From Oscillospiraceae bacterium (GTDB taxonomy: Bacteria > Bacillota > Clostridia > Oscillospirales > Oscillospiraceae): a stretch of 60,264 nt of DNA. The notes under the pieces were generated by a model that saw only the letters and a list, made by a program, of their open reading frames with translations, was not told the DNA's origin and ran no database searches. How positions within the stretch are numbered: position 1 is the first letter of the stretch; each line of letters opens with the position of its first letter. Both the position numbers and the translations under genes were made by a program. The stretch is taken from positions 1 to 60,264 of the forward strand of contig JAFXXH010000067.1 of the NCBI GenBank assembly GCA_017542425.1, given 5' to 3'. Positions 38,674-46,895 of the stretch are shown here, piece after piece.

Positions 38674-39201
38674 GTGAACGAGCGATTCGGATTCATCCAC
38701 CAGCGGGTGGAGATCAAGCTGCTGATTTTGTTCGTGCTGCGGCATCTCCCCGGCCCCATCGACGGGGAGGCTCTGGCCGAGCTGGTGCTGATCGACCCGG
38801 GGGTCACCTATTTCGATTACAAGGACTGCCTGGCGGAGCTGGTGGACAACGCCCAGGCGGAGAAGACCGCCGAGGGCTATCGCGTCACCGCCAAGGGCAG
38901 CCAGAACTGCGAGGTGCTGGAGACCAGCCTCCCCTACTCCGTCCGCACCAAGGCCCTGCGGGTCATGCGGCCCGTGGTGGACGAGATGCGGCGGCAGGAG
39001 ATGATCCTGGCCAACCATGAAGTGCGCGAGGACGGGGTCACCGTCTATCTCTCCATGGACGACGGGCGGGGCAGCATCTTCGACCTGAAGATCCTGGCCG
39101 CCAACGAGCGCCAGGCCAGGATCATCGAGGCCAATTTCCGCCGCAGCGCGGAAGACTATTACCAGCGCTTCATCGAGGCGCTGTCGGAAGAGCGGAGGTA
39201 A
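38674..39201 (+). CDS. DUF4364 family protein
   Basis: A 175-residue protein of the DUF4364 family, found in many clostridia. The N-terminal part (KLLILFVLRHLPGPIDGEAL ... YFDYKDCLAELVDN) looks like a winged helix. The C-terminal half is a beta-rich domain of unknown function. It starts with GTG after GGAGGCGGAGGC. A TATAAT at 38603-38608 upstream suggests a sigma-A promoter, with a poor -35. It lies four bases before asnA, so the two are probably co-transcribed. A DNA-binding regulator role is plausible but not shown. Confidence 0.85.
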   Translation: MNERFGFIHQRVEIKLLILFVLRHLPGPIDGEALAELVLIDPGVTYFDYKDCLAELVDNAQAEKTAEGYRVTAKGSQNCEVLETSLPYSVRTKALRVMRPVVDEMRRQEMILANHEVREDGVTVYLSMDDGRGSIFDLKILAANERQARIIEANFRRSAEDYYQRFIEALSEERR

Positions 39202-39205
39202 GCGT

Positions 39206-40219
39206 ATGAAGCCCTTCATCCCCGCAGGCTATCGCAGCCTGCTCAGCGTCCATGACACCCAAATGGCCATCGGCCTGCTGCATCGGCTGTTCGAGGACAA
39301 CCTGTCCGCCGCCTTGCAGCTCTACCGGGTCTCCGCCCCCCTCTTTGTGGAGGAACGCAGCGGATTGAACGACAACTTAAACGGCGTGGAGCGCCCCGTC
39401 TCCTTCGAGATCCCCGCCACGGGCAGCGAGGCCCAGGTGGTGCAATCCCTGGCCAAATGGAAGCGCATGGCCCTGCACCGCTACGGCTTCTATCCCGGCA
39501 AGGGCATTTACACCGACATGAACGCCATCCGCCGGGACGAGGAGAGTCTGGACAACCTGCACAGCGTCTATGTGGACCAGTGGGACTGGGAGAAGGTCAT
39601 CACCGAGCGGGACCGGACGCTGGACTACCTGAAAAGCACCGTCATCGACATCGTCCAGGCGGTGGCCGACACCCAGCGGACGCTCCAGGCCATCTACCCC
39701 AAGCTGCTGCAGGTCCCCCCCGTCAGCCGCCGCATCCGCTTCGTGACGGCCCAGGAGCTGGAAGACCGCTGGCCGGACAAGCGTCCCAAGGAGCGGGAGG
39801 ACGCCCTGCTGCGGGAGTGCGGCACGGCCTTCGTCATGGGCATCGGCGCGCCGCTGCGCAGCGGGAAGCCCCACGACGGGAGAAGCCCGGACTACGACGA
39901 CTGGAGCCTGAACGGGGACATCCTGGTCTGGAACGAACTGCTGGGCTGCGCCTTTGAACTGAGCAGCATGGGCATCCGTGTGGACCCGGAGACCCTGGAC
40001 CGCCAGCTCAGCGCCGCCGGCTGCGACGAGCGCCGGGAGCGGACCTACCACCGGATGCTGCTGAACGGGGAGCTGCCTTTGACCATCGGCGGCGGCATCG
40101 GCCAGAGCCGCCTCAGTATGCTGCTGCTGGGCAAGGCCCACATCGGCGAGGTCCAGGCCAGCGTGTGGCCGGAGGAGACCCGGCGGATGTGCGCCGAGGC
40201 GGGGGTCATGCTGCTGTAA
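39206..40219 (+). CDS. asnA: Aspartate-ammonia ligase (asparagine synthetase A)
   Basis: A 337-residue enzyme, the usual AsnA length, that makes asparagine from aspartate, ammonia and ATP. Family segments include VSAPLFVEERSGLNDNLNG, KWKRMALHRYGF and GGGIGQSRLSMLLL near the C-terminus. It belongs to the class II aminoacyl-tRNA synthetase fold. It follows the DUF4364 gene closely and is followed by a strong hairpin. Confidence 0.97.
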   Translation: MKPFIPAGYRSLLSVHDTQMAIGLLHRLFEDNLSAALQLYRVSAPLFVEERSGLNDNLNGVERPVSFEIPATGSEAQVVQSLAKWKRMALHRYGFYPGKGIYTDMNAIRRDEESLDNLHSVYVDQWDWEKVITERDRTLDYLKSTVIDIVQAVADTQRTLQAIYPKLLQVPPVSRRIRFVTAQELEDRWPDKRPKEREDALLRECGTAFVMGIGAPLRSGKPHDGRSPDYDDWSLNGDILVWNELLGCAFELSSMGIRVDPETLDRQLSAAGCDERRERTYHRMLLNGELPLTIGGGIGQSRLSMLLLGKAHIGEVQASVWPEETRRMCAEAGVMLL

Positions 40220-40247
40220 GGGAGCGGAGAGAAAACCGGATAGACGA

Positions 40248-40283
40248 AAGCGCGCCGCGGATCGGATGGTCCGCGGCGCGCTT
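40248..40283. terminator. Bidirectional terminator between asnA and the lyase gene
   Basis: AAGCGCGCCGCGG / CCGCGGCGCGCTT with loop ATCGGATGGT lies between the convergent stops at 40219 and 40332. Confidence 0.7.
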
Positions 40284-40331
40284 GATATTGCTTTGTCAGG
40301 ATGCTGTTTTTCCGTGACGGGATCTGTCTTC

Positions 40332-41780
40332 TTACTGATCCTCTCCGAACTCCGCCACATAGGCTTCGGTCAGCTTTTCCGGCCAGTCGCCGATGGGCTC
40401 CAGGATGCCGGTGAAGAAGCGGAGGGTGGCCGGTTCGTGGACGAAGCGGAGGCCGCCCACCAGGTCCCGATGGTCGTAGAGCCACTTGACCCGGTCGATG
40501 ACGTACTCGGTCTGGGAGAGGGTGAAGACCCGGCGCGGAAAGGCCAGGCGCAGCAGCTCCATGGAGGCCAGGCGCTCGCTGCCGTCGGCGTTGCGCTCCT
40601 CGGAGAGGGTGCCGCGCTCCATGCCGCGGATGCCGCCGCAGATGTACAGGGCGCAGGACAGGGCGCAGGCGGCGTACTGCTGCTGTGGAACGTGGGGGAT
40701 GAAGTCCAGGCAGTCCAGATGCGCGCCCAGGCCGCCGCCGGGGGTGATGACCGGGATGCCGTAGGCGTCCAGCTGGTTCACGGCGTATTGGATGAACTGG
40801 GGTCCCTGGGAGATCACGTCCATGTCCATGGACTCGTCAAAGCCCACCGTCATGGCCTCCATCTCCCGGACGGACATGCCGCCGTAGGTCAAAAAGCCCT
40901 CGAACATGGGGATCAGGTCCTCCATGGAGTGGAACAAGGCCTCGTCCCGCATGACGATGGCGCCGCCCCGGGCGAAGCCGAACTTGCGGGCGGAGAAGTA
41001 GACCAGGTCGAACAGGTCGGCGATCATCCGGGTGATCTCCCGGACGCTCTTGTCGGCCATGCCCGGCTCGCGGATCTTGATGAAGTAGAGGTTGTCCTGG
41101 AGCAAGGATGCGTCCAGCACGGTCAGGATACCGTACTTCTTCGCCAGCTCGGTGGCGGCCTTCATGTTCTCATAGGAGATGGGCTGGCCGCCGATCAGGT
41201 TCGTGCCGGACTCCAGGCGCAGGAAGGCCACGTTCTCCGGCGTCTCCTTCTGGATGCAGGCCTCCAGCTTCTGAAGGTCGATGTTGCCCTTGAAGGGCAG
41301 GTCGCTCTTGGACACCAGGCCCTCATCTTTCACCAGCTCCTCCACATGGCCGCCCACGCGGGTGATGTGGGCCTTGGCGGTAGTGAAGTGGTAGTTCATG
41401 ATGACGCAGTTGCCCGGCTTGACGAAGCGGGTGGCCAGGATGTTCTCGCAGGCGCGGCCCTGGTGCGCCGGGAGGCAGTAGGGCGTCCCGAAAATCTCCT
41501 CCAGCTTGTCGCGCATGACGAAGAAGGTCTCGCTCCCGGCGTAGGCGTCGTCCGCGTGCATCGTGGCGGCCACCTGCATATCGCTCATGGCGTTGACGCC
41601 GGAGTCGGTGAGCATATCCATGAAGATGTCCGCGTTGTGGAGCTGGAAGGTGTTGAAGCCGGCGGCGCGCATCTTCGCCAGACGCTCCCGGGCGGGCAGG
41701 AGGTGGAGCTGCTGCACCACTTTGACCTTGTGCATCTCCATGGGGATCGGCTCGTGCTTGTAGAATTTGATTTCGGGCAT
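40332..41780 (-). CDS. Divergent tyrosine phenol-lyase / tryptophanase family beta-eliminating lyase
   Basis: A 482-residue PLP enzyme. The N-terminal half resembles tyrosine phenol-lyase (AGFNTFQL, LLTDSGVNAMSD-like, DDAYAGSE, HQGRACEN). The PLP lysine is Lys266 in YFSARKFGFARGG. Two side chains that separate tyrosine phenol-lyase from tryptophanase are of the tyrosine type: Arg in GMERG and Phe in LRFFTG. However, known enzymes have DATR before the PLP lysine, where this one has DASLL (Asp223 kept, Arg replaced by Leu226). The Lys-Lys-Asp at the PLP site is Arg-Lys-Phe. Substrate is therefore uncertain. It has its own transcription unit. Confidence 0.8.
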   Translation of the reverse strand: MPEIKFYKHEPIPMEMHKVKVVQQLHLLPARERLAKMRAAGFNTFQLHNADIFMDMLTDSGVNAMSDMQVAATMHADDAYAGSETFFVMRDKLEEIFGTPYCLPAHQGRACENILATRFVKPGNCVIMNYHFTTAKAHITRVGGHVEELVKDEGLVSKSDLPFKGNIDLQKLEACIQKETPENVAFLRLESGTNLIGGQPISYENMKAATELAKKYGILTVLDASLLQDNLYFIKIREPGMADKSVREITRMIADLFDLVYFSARKFGFARGGAIVMRDEALFHSMEDLIPMFEGFLTYGGMSVREMEAMTVGFDESMDMDVISQGPQFIQYAVNQLDAYGIPVITPGGGLGAHLDCLDFIPHVPQQQYAACALSCALYICGGIRGMERGTLSEERNADGSERLASMELLRLAFPRRVFTLSQTEYVIDRVKWLYDHRDLVGGLRFVHEPATLRFFTGILEPIGDWPEKLTEAYVAEFGEDQ

Positions 41781-42236
41781 GGCTGGGAACCTCCGTCTGT
41801 TTCTTTTTGACTTTAAATCATGAAATTATTTGGCGTTGCACAGCATTATACGCGCTGGCGGCGCGGATTGCAACCGTCATTTTGCCCAAAAACGGGAGAA
41901 AAACTTAACATATCGTCTTAAGAGATGCTTATTGCCATACTCAAAGGAGATTACACGCAATTAGTTCAATTCAGAAGTAGTATGTCTTTCACAAGCAGGG
42001 AATATCTTTTGCCGTAGTTTTGTTTTTTCAACGGGACTTTCAATATCTCTGTTTCGAAACATCTGATTTGCTTTTTTATGGATATCCGAACATCTGGAAT
42101 GATATAGATGTAATATACAATAAAAATTTTAGAGAGTGTCAACTGAAAAAAGATATTGAATATGTGGAAAGAACTATGGATTGATAGACCCATTTCCGTC
42201 AATTCATGGATTTTGCGATTTTATCCCGCAAATTCC
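41781..42236. other. AT-rich gene-free stretch
   Basis: This stretch is much richer in A/T than its surroundings. It holds only short frames with no ribosome site or recognisable protein. The first 100 bases include the upstream region of the lyase gene. The rest looks like eroded foreign or intergenic DNA leading to the promoter at 42237. Confidence 0.5.
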
Positions 42237-42265
42237 TTGACCTGTCAAAATGAAACCACTATAAT
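42237..42265 (+). promoter_or_regulatory. Strong promoter of the mini-gene transcript
   Basis: TTGACC (42237-42242), a 17-base spacer and a perfect TATAAT (42260-42265). Transcription to the terminator at 42554 would give an RNA of about 280 bases with a 150-base leader. Confidence 0.65.
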
Positions 42266-42422
42266 TGTTTTTAGAACTTTCCTCTTTTTTAATCAGAAAC
42301 TGGTTCATCCAGTTTTCAAACAATGATTGAGGAAATAGACGGTTGCCTGTCATCCCGCAAGTGCGAAACGGAATGATAGCCTGTACTTTGCCCTCGCGGG
42401 AAATCGCTCTCGAAAGGGGTGA

Positions 42423-42518
42423 ATGTACATTATCACTTTGCAGGATCTTTTTTGGGTTGTGTCGATTTTCTGGATTGTGTATCAGGTATGGGAACGATAC
42501 AACGACAAAAAACAGTGA
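42423..42518 (+). CDS. 31-residue hydrophobic peptide, type I toxin or holin-like candidate
   Basis: A short frame reads MYIITLQDLFWVVSIF followed by WIVYQVWERYNDKKQ. It has one hydrophobic, tryptophan-rich helix and a charged C-terminal tail ending in lysines. This is the layout of type I toxins and the putative holin-like toxin family. GGGGTG lies one base before the ATG, with AAAGG further upstream. The frame is bracketed by a strong promoter and by a terminator that begins inside the last codons. A leader stem (TCCCGC at about 42353 with GCGGGA at about 42395) could control access to the start. No antisense RNA promoter can be called with confidence. The protein is too short for family proof. 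Confidence 0.5.
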   Translation: MYIITLQDLFWVVSIFWIVYQVWERYNDKKQ

Positions 42519-42554
42519 GCCGTCTGCTGCAACAGAAAGCTCACTGTGCTTTTG
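42512..42554 (+). terminator. Terminator overlapping the mini-gene stop codon
   Basis: ACAGTGAGC (42512-42520) pairs with GCTCACTGT (42539-42547), followed by GCTTTT. The stem contains the TGA stop, a compact end typical of small regulatory or toxin RNAs. Confidence 0.75.
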
Positions 42555-42563
42555 GGGATTAAC

Positions 42564-42628
42564 CCCGCGTCCATAGTGTAGATATCAACTTGCGGCAACC
42601 GTCTGAGTTCGATCCCAGCGCGGCCACC
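42564..42628 (+). tRNA. tRNA-like remnant with following terminator
   Basis: The ends can pair as an acceptor stem (CCCGCGT at 42564 with GCGCGGC at 42618), followed by CACC. Inside are D-arm-like ATAGTGTAGAT, anticodon-loop-like ACTTGCGGC and T-loop GAGTTCGATCC. The total of 61 bases between acceptor ends is about eleven short of a real tRNA, and the T-stem is mispaired. I read it as a decayed tRNA gene rather than a working one. The anticodon cannot be assigned. Confidence 0.4.
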
Positions 42629-42659
42629 TTGGGCGATTCCCCTCGTCCAAGGTGGTTTG
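42624..42659 (+). terminator. Terminator after the tRNA remnant
   Basis: CCACCTTGG / CCAAGGTGG stem with a 14-base loop, then TTTG. Its first arm overlaps the tRNA 3' end. The remaining 42660-42874 holds the proB upstream region; TTCCCA, a 17-base spacer and TATGAT around 42796-42824 is a possible promoter. Confidence 0.6.
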
Positions 42660-42874
42660 CTATTTGTAAAACCCCGCAATAAATTTATGATAGCATTTCC
42701 ACATTCCGCTGTCAATACTGTTTATCGATTATTTTCGACAAATACCGCAGACCATCCATCGCAAGAAATCCGCTTTCAAATCCAGAAGAAACTTCTTCCC
42801 ATTCTCCCCCGGCTGTGGTATGATACAGCATCGGCGTCTGCGGGCGCCGGGTGAAAATGCTTGAGGTGACACCA

Positions 42875-43648
42875 ATGAGAATCACGGTAAAGATCGGAAC
42901 TTCTACCCTGACCCACCCCACGGGGCGCATCCACATCCGGCGGGTGGAGACGCTCTGCAAGGTGCTGAGCGACATCAAGAACGCGGGCAATGAGCTGATT
43001 TTGGTCTCCTCCGGGGCCATCGGCATGGGGGTGGGCAAGCTGAACCTGCGGGAGCGGCCCCGGGATATGCCCTCCAAGCAGGCCATGGCCGCCATCGGCC
43101 AGTGCGAGCTGATGTATGTCTACGACAAGCTCTTTTCCGAGTACCACCACACGGTGGCCCAGATTTTGCTGACCGGGGAGGACTTTCGCAACGCGGACCG
43201 GCACCGGAATTTCCAGAACACCATCCTCCGGCTGCTGGAGCTGGGCGCCCTGCCCATCATCAACGAAAACGACACGGTGGCCACGGACGAGGTGAGCGTG
43301 GGGGACAACGACACCCTCAGCGCCCTGGTGGCCGTCAGCGTCCAGGCGGAGGTGCTGGTCCTGCTGTCGGACATCGACGGGCTGTATACCGCCGACCCCC
43401 GTACGGACCCCGGGGCGCAGCTGCTCACCGAAGTGCGGGAGCTGACGCCGGAACTGCTGGCCGCCGCCGGAGGCAGCGGCTCGGCCCTGGGCACCGGGGG
43501 CATGGCCACCAAACTGACCGCCGCCGGGATCTGCATGGAGGCGGGGACGGATATGCTGATCCTCAACGGCGCAAAGCCGGAACTGCTCTACGACGTGACC
43601 GACGGCAAGGCCGCCGGGACGCGCTTTTACGGAAGGAGAACGCTATGA
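42875..43648 (+). CDS. proB: Glutamate 5-kinase (without PUA domain)
   Basis: A 257-residue amino-acid kinase that phosphorylates glutamate in the first step of proline synthesis. Motifs: VKIGTSTLTHPTGRIH, LVSSGAIGMGVGKLNL, NENDTVATDEVSVGDND and GTGGMATKLTAAGICMEAG. It ends after the kinase domain and lacks the C-terminal PUA domain of the E. coli enzyme, as in many clostridia. The ATG at 42875 has GAGGTG about six bases upstream; the longer frame has no ribosome site. Its last codons overlap proA. Confidence 0.95.
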   Translation: MRITVKIGTSTLTHPTGRIHIRRVETLCKVLSDIKNAGNELILVSSGAIGMGVGKLNLRERPRDMPSKQAMAAIGQCELMYVYDKLFSEYHHTVAQILLTGEDFRNADRHRNFQNTILRLLELGALPIINENDTVATDEVSVGDNDTLSALVAVSVQAEVLVLLSDIDGLYTADPRTDPGAQLLTEVRELTPELLAAAGGSGSALGTGGMATKLTAAGICMEAGTDMLILNGAKPELLYDVTDGKAAGTRFYGRRTL

Positions 43649-44904
43649 CAACGACGGAAACCATACTCAAGCGGGCAAAGGCGGCGGCCCCCGCCCTGGC
43701 GGCGGGCAGCAGCGCGGCCAAGGACGCGGCCCTGGAGCGAATCGCGGCCCGGCTGCTGGCGGAGCAGGCGGACATCCTGCGGGCCAACGCGGAGGACATG
43801 GAAGCGGCGCGGAATGCCCTCAGCCCCTCCATGCTGGACCGGCTCAAACTGGACCCGGAGCGCATCGCGGGCATGGCCCAGGGCATCCGGGAGGTGCGGG
43901 AGCTGCCCGACCCGGTGGGCCGGGTCCTGAGCCGGGTGGAGCGCCCCAACGGACTGCGCATCGAGAAGACCGCCGTGCCCATGGGCGTCATCGGCATCAT
44001 CTATGAAAGCCGCCCCAACGTCACCTCCGACGCCGCGGCCCTGGCCCTGAAAGCCGGGAGCGCGGTGGTGCTCCGGGGCGGACGGGACGCGTATCGCAGC
44101 AACGCCGCCATTGTGACGGCCATTCACCACGGCCTGGAGGACGCGGGGCTGCCTGCCGACCTGGTGGGCCTGGTGGAGGACACCAGCCGGGACAGCGCCC
44201 GGGCCATGATGACGGCGGTGGGATACATCGACCTGCTGATCCCCCGTGGCGGCGCGGGCCTGATCCGCAGCGTCACCGAACACGCCAAGGTCCCCTGCAT
44301 CCAGACCGGCACCGGCATCTGCCACATCTATGTGGACGCCAGCGCCGACCAGGACATGGCCCTGACGGTCATCGAGAACGCCAAGACCTCCCGCCCCTCG
44401 GTCTGCAACGCGGAGGAGGTGCTGCTGGTCCACCGGGACATCGCGGAGGCGTTTCTGCCCAAGCTGGCAAAGCGTTTGGGAGCCGACCGCAGCGCGGCGG
44501 GGCTGACGCCCGTGGAACTGCGGCTGGACGGGCGGGCCGCCGCCGTCATCGACGGCGTTCCGGCGGGGGAAGCCGACTTCGATACGGAGTTTCTGGACTA
44601 TATCCTGGCCGTGGCCGTGGTGGACGACACGGACGCCGCCATTGCCCACATCGCCCGGCACTCCACCGGCCACAGCGACGCAATTTTGACCCGTTGTGAG
44701 GCCTCGGCGGACGCTTTCACCCGGCGGGTGGACTCTGCGGCGGTGTATGTCAACGCCTCCACCCGCTTCACCGACGGCGGCGTGTTCGGCCTGGGCTGCG
44801 AGATGGGCATCTCCACCCAGAAGCTCCACGCCCGGGGCCCCATGGGGCTGGAGGAGCTGACCACCTACAAATATATCGTCCGCGGCAGCGGACAGATCCG
44901 CTGA
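43645..44904 (+). CDS. proA: Glutamate-5-semialdehyde dehydrogenase
   Basis: A 419-residue aldehyde-dehydrogenase-fold enzyme that reduces glutamyl phosphate to the semialdehyde using NADPH. The catalytic cysteine is in RPSVCNAEEVLLVH, and VIGIIYESRPNVTSDAAALA is the typical nucleotide-binding region. The ATG at 43645 overlaps the proB stop (ATGA) and follows a GGAAGGAG ribosome site. It is the middle gene of a proB-proA-proC operon that gives the full glutamate-to-proline route. Confidence 0.97.
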   Translation: MTTTETILKRAKAAAPALAAGSSAAKDAALERIAARLLAEQADILRANAEDMEAARNALSPSMLDRLKLDPERIAGMAQGIREVRELPDPVGRVLSRVERPNGLRIEKTAVPMGVIGIIYESRPNVTSDAAALALKAGSAVVLRGGRDAYRSNAAIVTAIHHGLEDAGLPADLVGLVEDTSRDSARAMMTAVGYIDLLIPRGGAGLIRSVTEHAKVPCIQTGTGICHIYVDASADQDMALTVIENAKTSRPSVCNAEEVLLVHRDIAEAFLPKLAKRLGADRSAAGLTPVELRLDGRAAAVIDGVPAGEADFDTEFLDYILAVAVVDDTDAAIAHIARHSTGHSDAILTRCEASADAFTRRVDSAAVYVNASTRFTDGGVFGLGCEMGISTQKLHARGPMGLEELTTYKYIVRGSGQIR

Positions 44905-44914
44905 GGTGTATGAC

Positions 44915-45721
44915 ATGATACTGGCAGGCTTTCTCGGCTGCGGCAACATGGGCGGCGCGCTGGCCGCCGCTGCGGCCAAACAGGTGGGCGGGGAACGCAT
45001 CCTCACCGCCGACCACAACCCGGAAAAGCTGGAGCGGCTGCGGCGGGACTGGGGCACCGTGCCCGTCTCCGCCGCGCAACTGGCGGCGCGCAGTCCCATG
45101 CTGTTTCTCGGCGTCAAGCCCCAGGGCTTGCAAAAGACGGCGGAGGAACTGCGGGACGTGCTGGCGGCCCGGCAGGACCGCTTTGTCCTGGTCACCATGG
45201 CGGCGGGCGTCCCGCTGGCTGCGGTGTCGGAGCTGCTGGGGGGCTGCCCGGTGATCCGCATCATGCCCAACACCCCTGCCTCCGTGGGGGCCGGGGCCAT
45301 TCCCTACTGCTGCGGCCCCGGCGTGACGCAGCAGGATGAGGCGGACTTTCGCAGGCTGCTGGGCGGTGCGGGTCTGCTGCTGCCCATGCCGGAGGCCAAG
45401 ATCGACGCGGCCTGCGCCCTCAGCGGCTGCGGCCCGGCCTTCGTCTGCATGTTCCTGGAGGCCCTGGCCGACGGGGGCGTGTTCTGCGGCCTGACCCGCC
45501 AGGAGGCGGAACTGCTGGCGGTGCAGACCCTGGCGGGCACGGCGAAACTGGCCGCAGAAACCGGCACGGACCCGGCGGCGCTGCGCTCGGCGGTCTGCTC
45601 CCCCGGGGGCAGCACCATCGCGGGCGTCCGCGCCCTGGAACAGCGCGCCCTGCGCGGCGCGGTCATGGACGCGGTGGCGGCGGCCTGGCAGCGGACGCTG
45701 GAATTGAAAGCGGGGTCCTGA
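44915..45721 (+). CDS. proC: Pyrroline-5-carboxylate reductase
   Basis: A 268-residue NAD(P)H-dependent enzyme for the last step to proline. It has the Rossmann motif GFLGCGNMGGALA, the segment PVIRIMPNTPASVGAG, and the C-terminal signature ALRSAVCSPGGSTIAGVRALE. The ATG at 44915 was chosen because GAGGTG lies six bases upstream; a GTG nine bases earlier overlaps that site. It starts ten bases after proA and ends the operon. Confidence 0.96.
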   Translation: MILAGFLGCGNMGGALAAAAAKQVGGERILTADHNPEKLERLRRDWGTVPVSAAQLAARSPMLFLGVKPQGLQKTAEELRDVLAARQDRFVLVTMAAGVPLAAVSELLGGCPVIRIMPNTPASVGAGAIPYCCGPGVTQQDEADFRRLLGGAGLLLPMPEAKIDAACALSGCGPAFVCMFLEALADGGVFCGLTRQEAELLAVQTLAGTAKLAAETGTDPAALRSAVCSPGGSTIAGVRALEQRALRGAVMDAVAAAWQRTLELKAGS

Positions 45722-45783
45722 ATCCCCCGTCCGGCTTTCCCGCGCAGATGTGTTGATTCTGCATAGATTTGTGTGACAGTCGA

Positions 45784-45812
45784 TTGACAGGACCGGGGAA
45801 ATCTGCTATACT
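45784..45812 (+). promoter_or_regulatory. Promoter of the DinJ/zeta pair
   Basis: TTGACA (45784-45789), a 17-base spacer and TATACT (45807-45812), about 100 bases before the antitoxin start. The leader contains ACACTATACGCGGG and further partial repeats, which might hold an operator for the antitoxin. Confidence 0.7.
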
Positions 45813-45914
45813 GCAAGCAAGAATCGGGTCATTGTTTCATACACTATACGCGGGAGGGGCCAAGGCCGCCCCTGGATCATTTTTTCCCATTCCAGAACAG
45901 AAAGGGTGCGCAGT

Positions 45915-46229
45915 ATGGCTACGGTATCGACACGGGTAGACGACAGCGTCAAAGCGGAGGCGGAACAGGTCTCGGAGGCCATTGGCCTGTCCCTCAGCAC
46001 GGCGGTGAACATTTTTCTGCGGCGCTTTGCGGCGGAGGGGGGCTTCCCCTTTGACGTGGTAGCCCCCGCCGGGCAGCGGTCGCCCGCGAAGCCCCGCCTG
46101 GACCGGGCGGAGCTGGAGCGGCGGATGCGTCTGGCGGTGACGGAGGCGGACGCCACGTCCGGCCGCGCCCCCTCCGACCACTTCACCTATCTGGACCCCG
46201 ACACAAAGCGCCCGGTCACGGTGCGCTGA
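45915..46229 (+). CDS. RelB/DinJ-type antitoxin
   Basis: A 104-residue protein. Residues 1-45 form a ribbon-helix-helix DNA-binding domain typical of DinJ (VSTRVDDSVKAEAEQVSEAI, then GLSLSTAVNIFLRRF). The C-terminal part is charged and probably disordered, and would bind the toxin. The ATG at 45915 has AAAGGGTG seven bases upstream. Such antitoxins normally pair with YafQ/RelE-type toxins; here the next gene, 12 bases on, is a zeta-type kinase instead. The pair has its own strong promoter, and the antitoxin probably represses it. Confidence 0.88.
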   Translation: MATVSTRVDDSVKAEAEQVSEAIGLSLSTAVNIFLRRFAAEGGFPFDVVAPAGQRSPAKPRLDRAELERRMRLAVTEADATSGRAPSDHFTYLDPDTKRPVTVR

Positions 46230-46241
46230 AAGGAGCCGGAA

Positions 46242-46838
46242 ATGCCCGCAATCTGGGTTTTTGCCGGGCCAAATGGCTCAGGAAAAAGCACGGTGACGCG
46301 CCGCCTCATGGACGGCGCGCCGGGCGTGTACATCAACGCGGACATGATCCAGGCGCATCTGCATTGCGACGCCCTGCAGGCGGCGCAGATTGCGGAGGAG
46401 ACCCGGGAGTACTATCTGCGTCAGGGGGAGGACTTCACCTTTGAAACCGTCCTCTCCACGGAGCGGAATCTGGAGCTGCTGCGCCGCGCCCGGGAGCAGG
46501 GCTATGAGATCTGCTGCTTCTATGTGCTGACCCGGGATCCGGCGGTCAACCTGGCACGGGTACGCCAGCGGGCCGCCGCGGGCGGCCACGACGTGCCGGA
46601 GGACAAGGTGGTGGAACGCTATTACCGCTGCCTGCGCCTCCTGCCCAAACTGTTGCCCCTGTGCAGCCGGGTTCTGATCTTTGACAACACCGGTGACAGG
46701 GAAGCAGGAACCGCCGCCGTCATCGCCGATCTGGAGGACGGACAGCCCGCGGAACTGTGCCCGAATGCGATCTGGCCGGAAGCGGACATTCTGGCCCTGC
46801 TGGAAGGGCGTTATGCCCCCCAGTTGGGCGAGATCTGA
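46242..46838 (+). CDS. Zeta toxin-like P-loop kinase
   Basis: A 198-residue P-loop protein. Walker A is FAGPNGSGKST (residues 7-17). VYINADMIQAHL fits the acceptor region of zeta/PezT toxins, and ETVLSTERNLELL is the following family segment. The C-terminal half has the Arg-rich VNLARVRQRAAAGGHDV stretch. Zeta toxins phosphorylate UDP-N-acetylglucosamine and block wall synthesis. The protein is short compared with PezT and could be a related housekeeping-like kinase. It sits directly behind a DinJ-type antitoxin rather than an epsilon or PezA partner. Confidence 0.82.
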   Translation: MPAIWVFAGPNGSGKSTVTRRLMDGAPGVYINADMIQAHLHCDALQAAQIAEETREYYLRQGEDFTFETVLSTERNLELLRRAREQGYEICCFYVLTRDPAVNLARVRQRAAAGGHDVPEDKVVERYYRCLRLLPKLLPLCSRVLIFDNTGDREAGTAAVIADLEDGQPAELCPNAIWPEADILALLEGRYAPQLGEI

Positions 46839-46895
46839 GCGGAGCGGGCACACGCCCGGCGGGGCATGTCCCGCGAAATGGCCTGGAATTCCTAC

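Noticed and set aside
42343-42576. A 77-codon frame across the mini-gene region
   Set aside because: It has no ribosome site and crosses the terminator. The 31-codon frame with promoter and terminator explains the region better.
43102-43644. Upstream extension of proA inside proB
   Set aside because: The codons are the proB gene read in another frame; the ATG at 43645 has a ribosome site and the correct family N-terminus.
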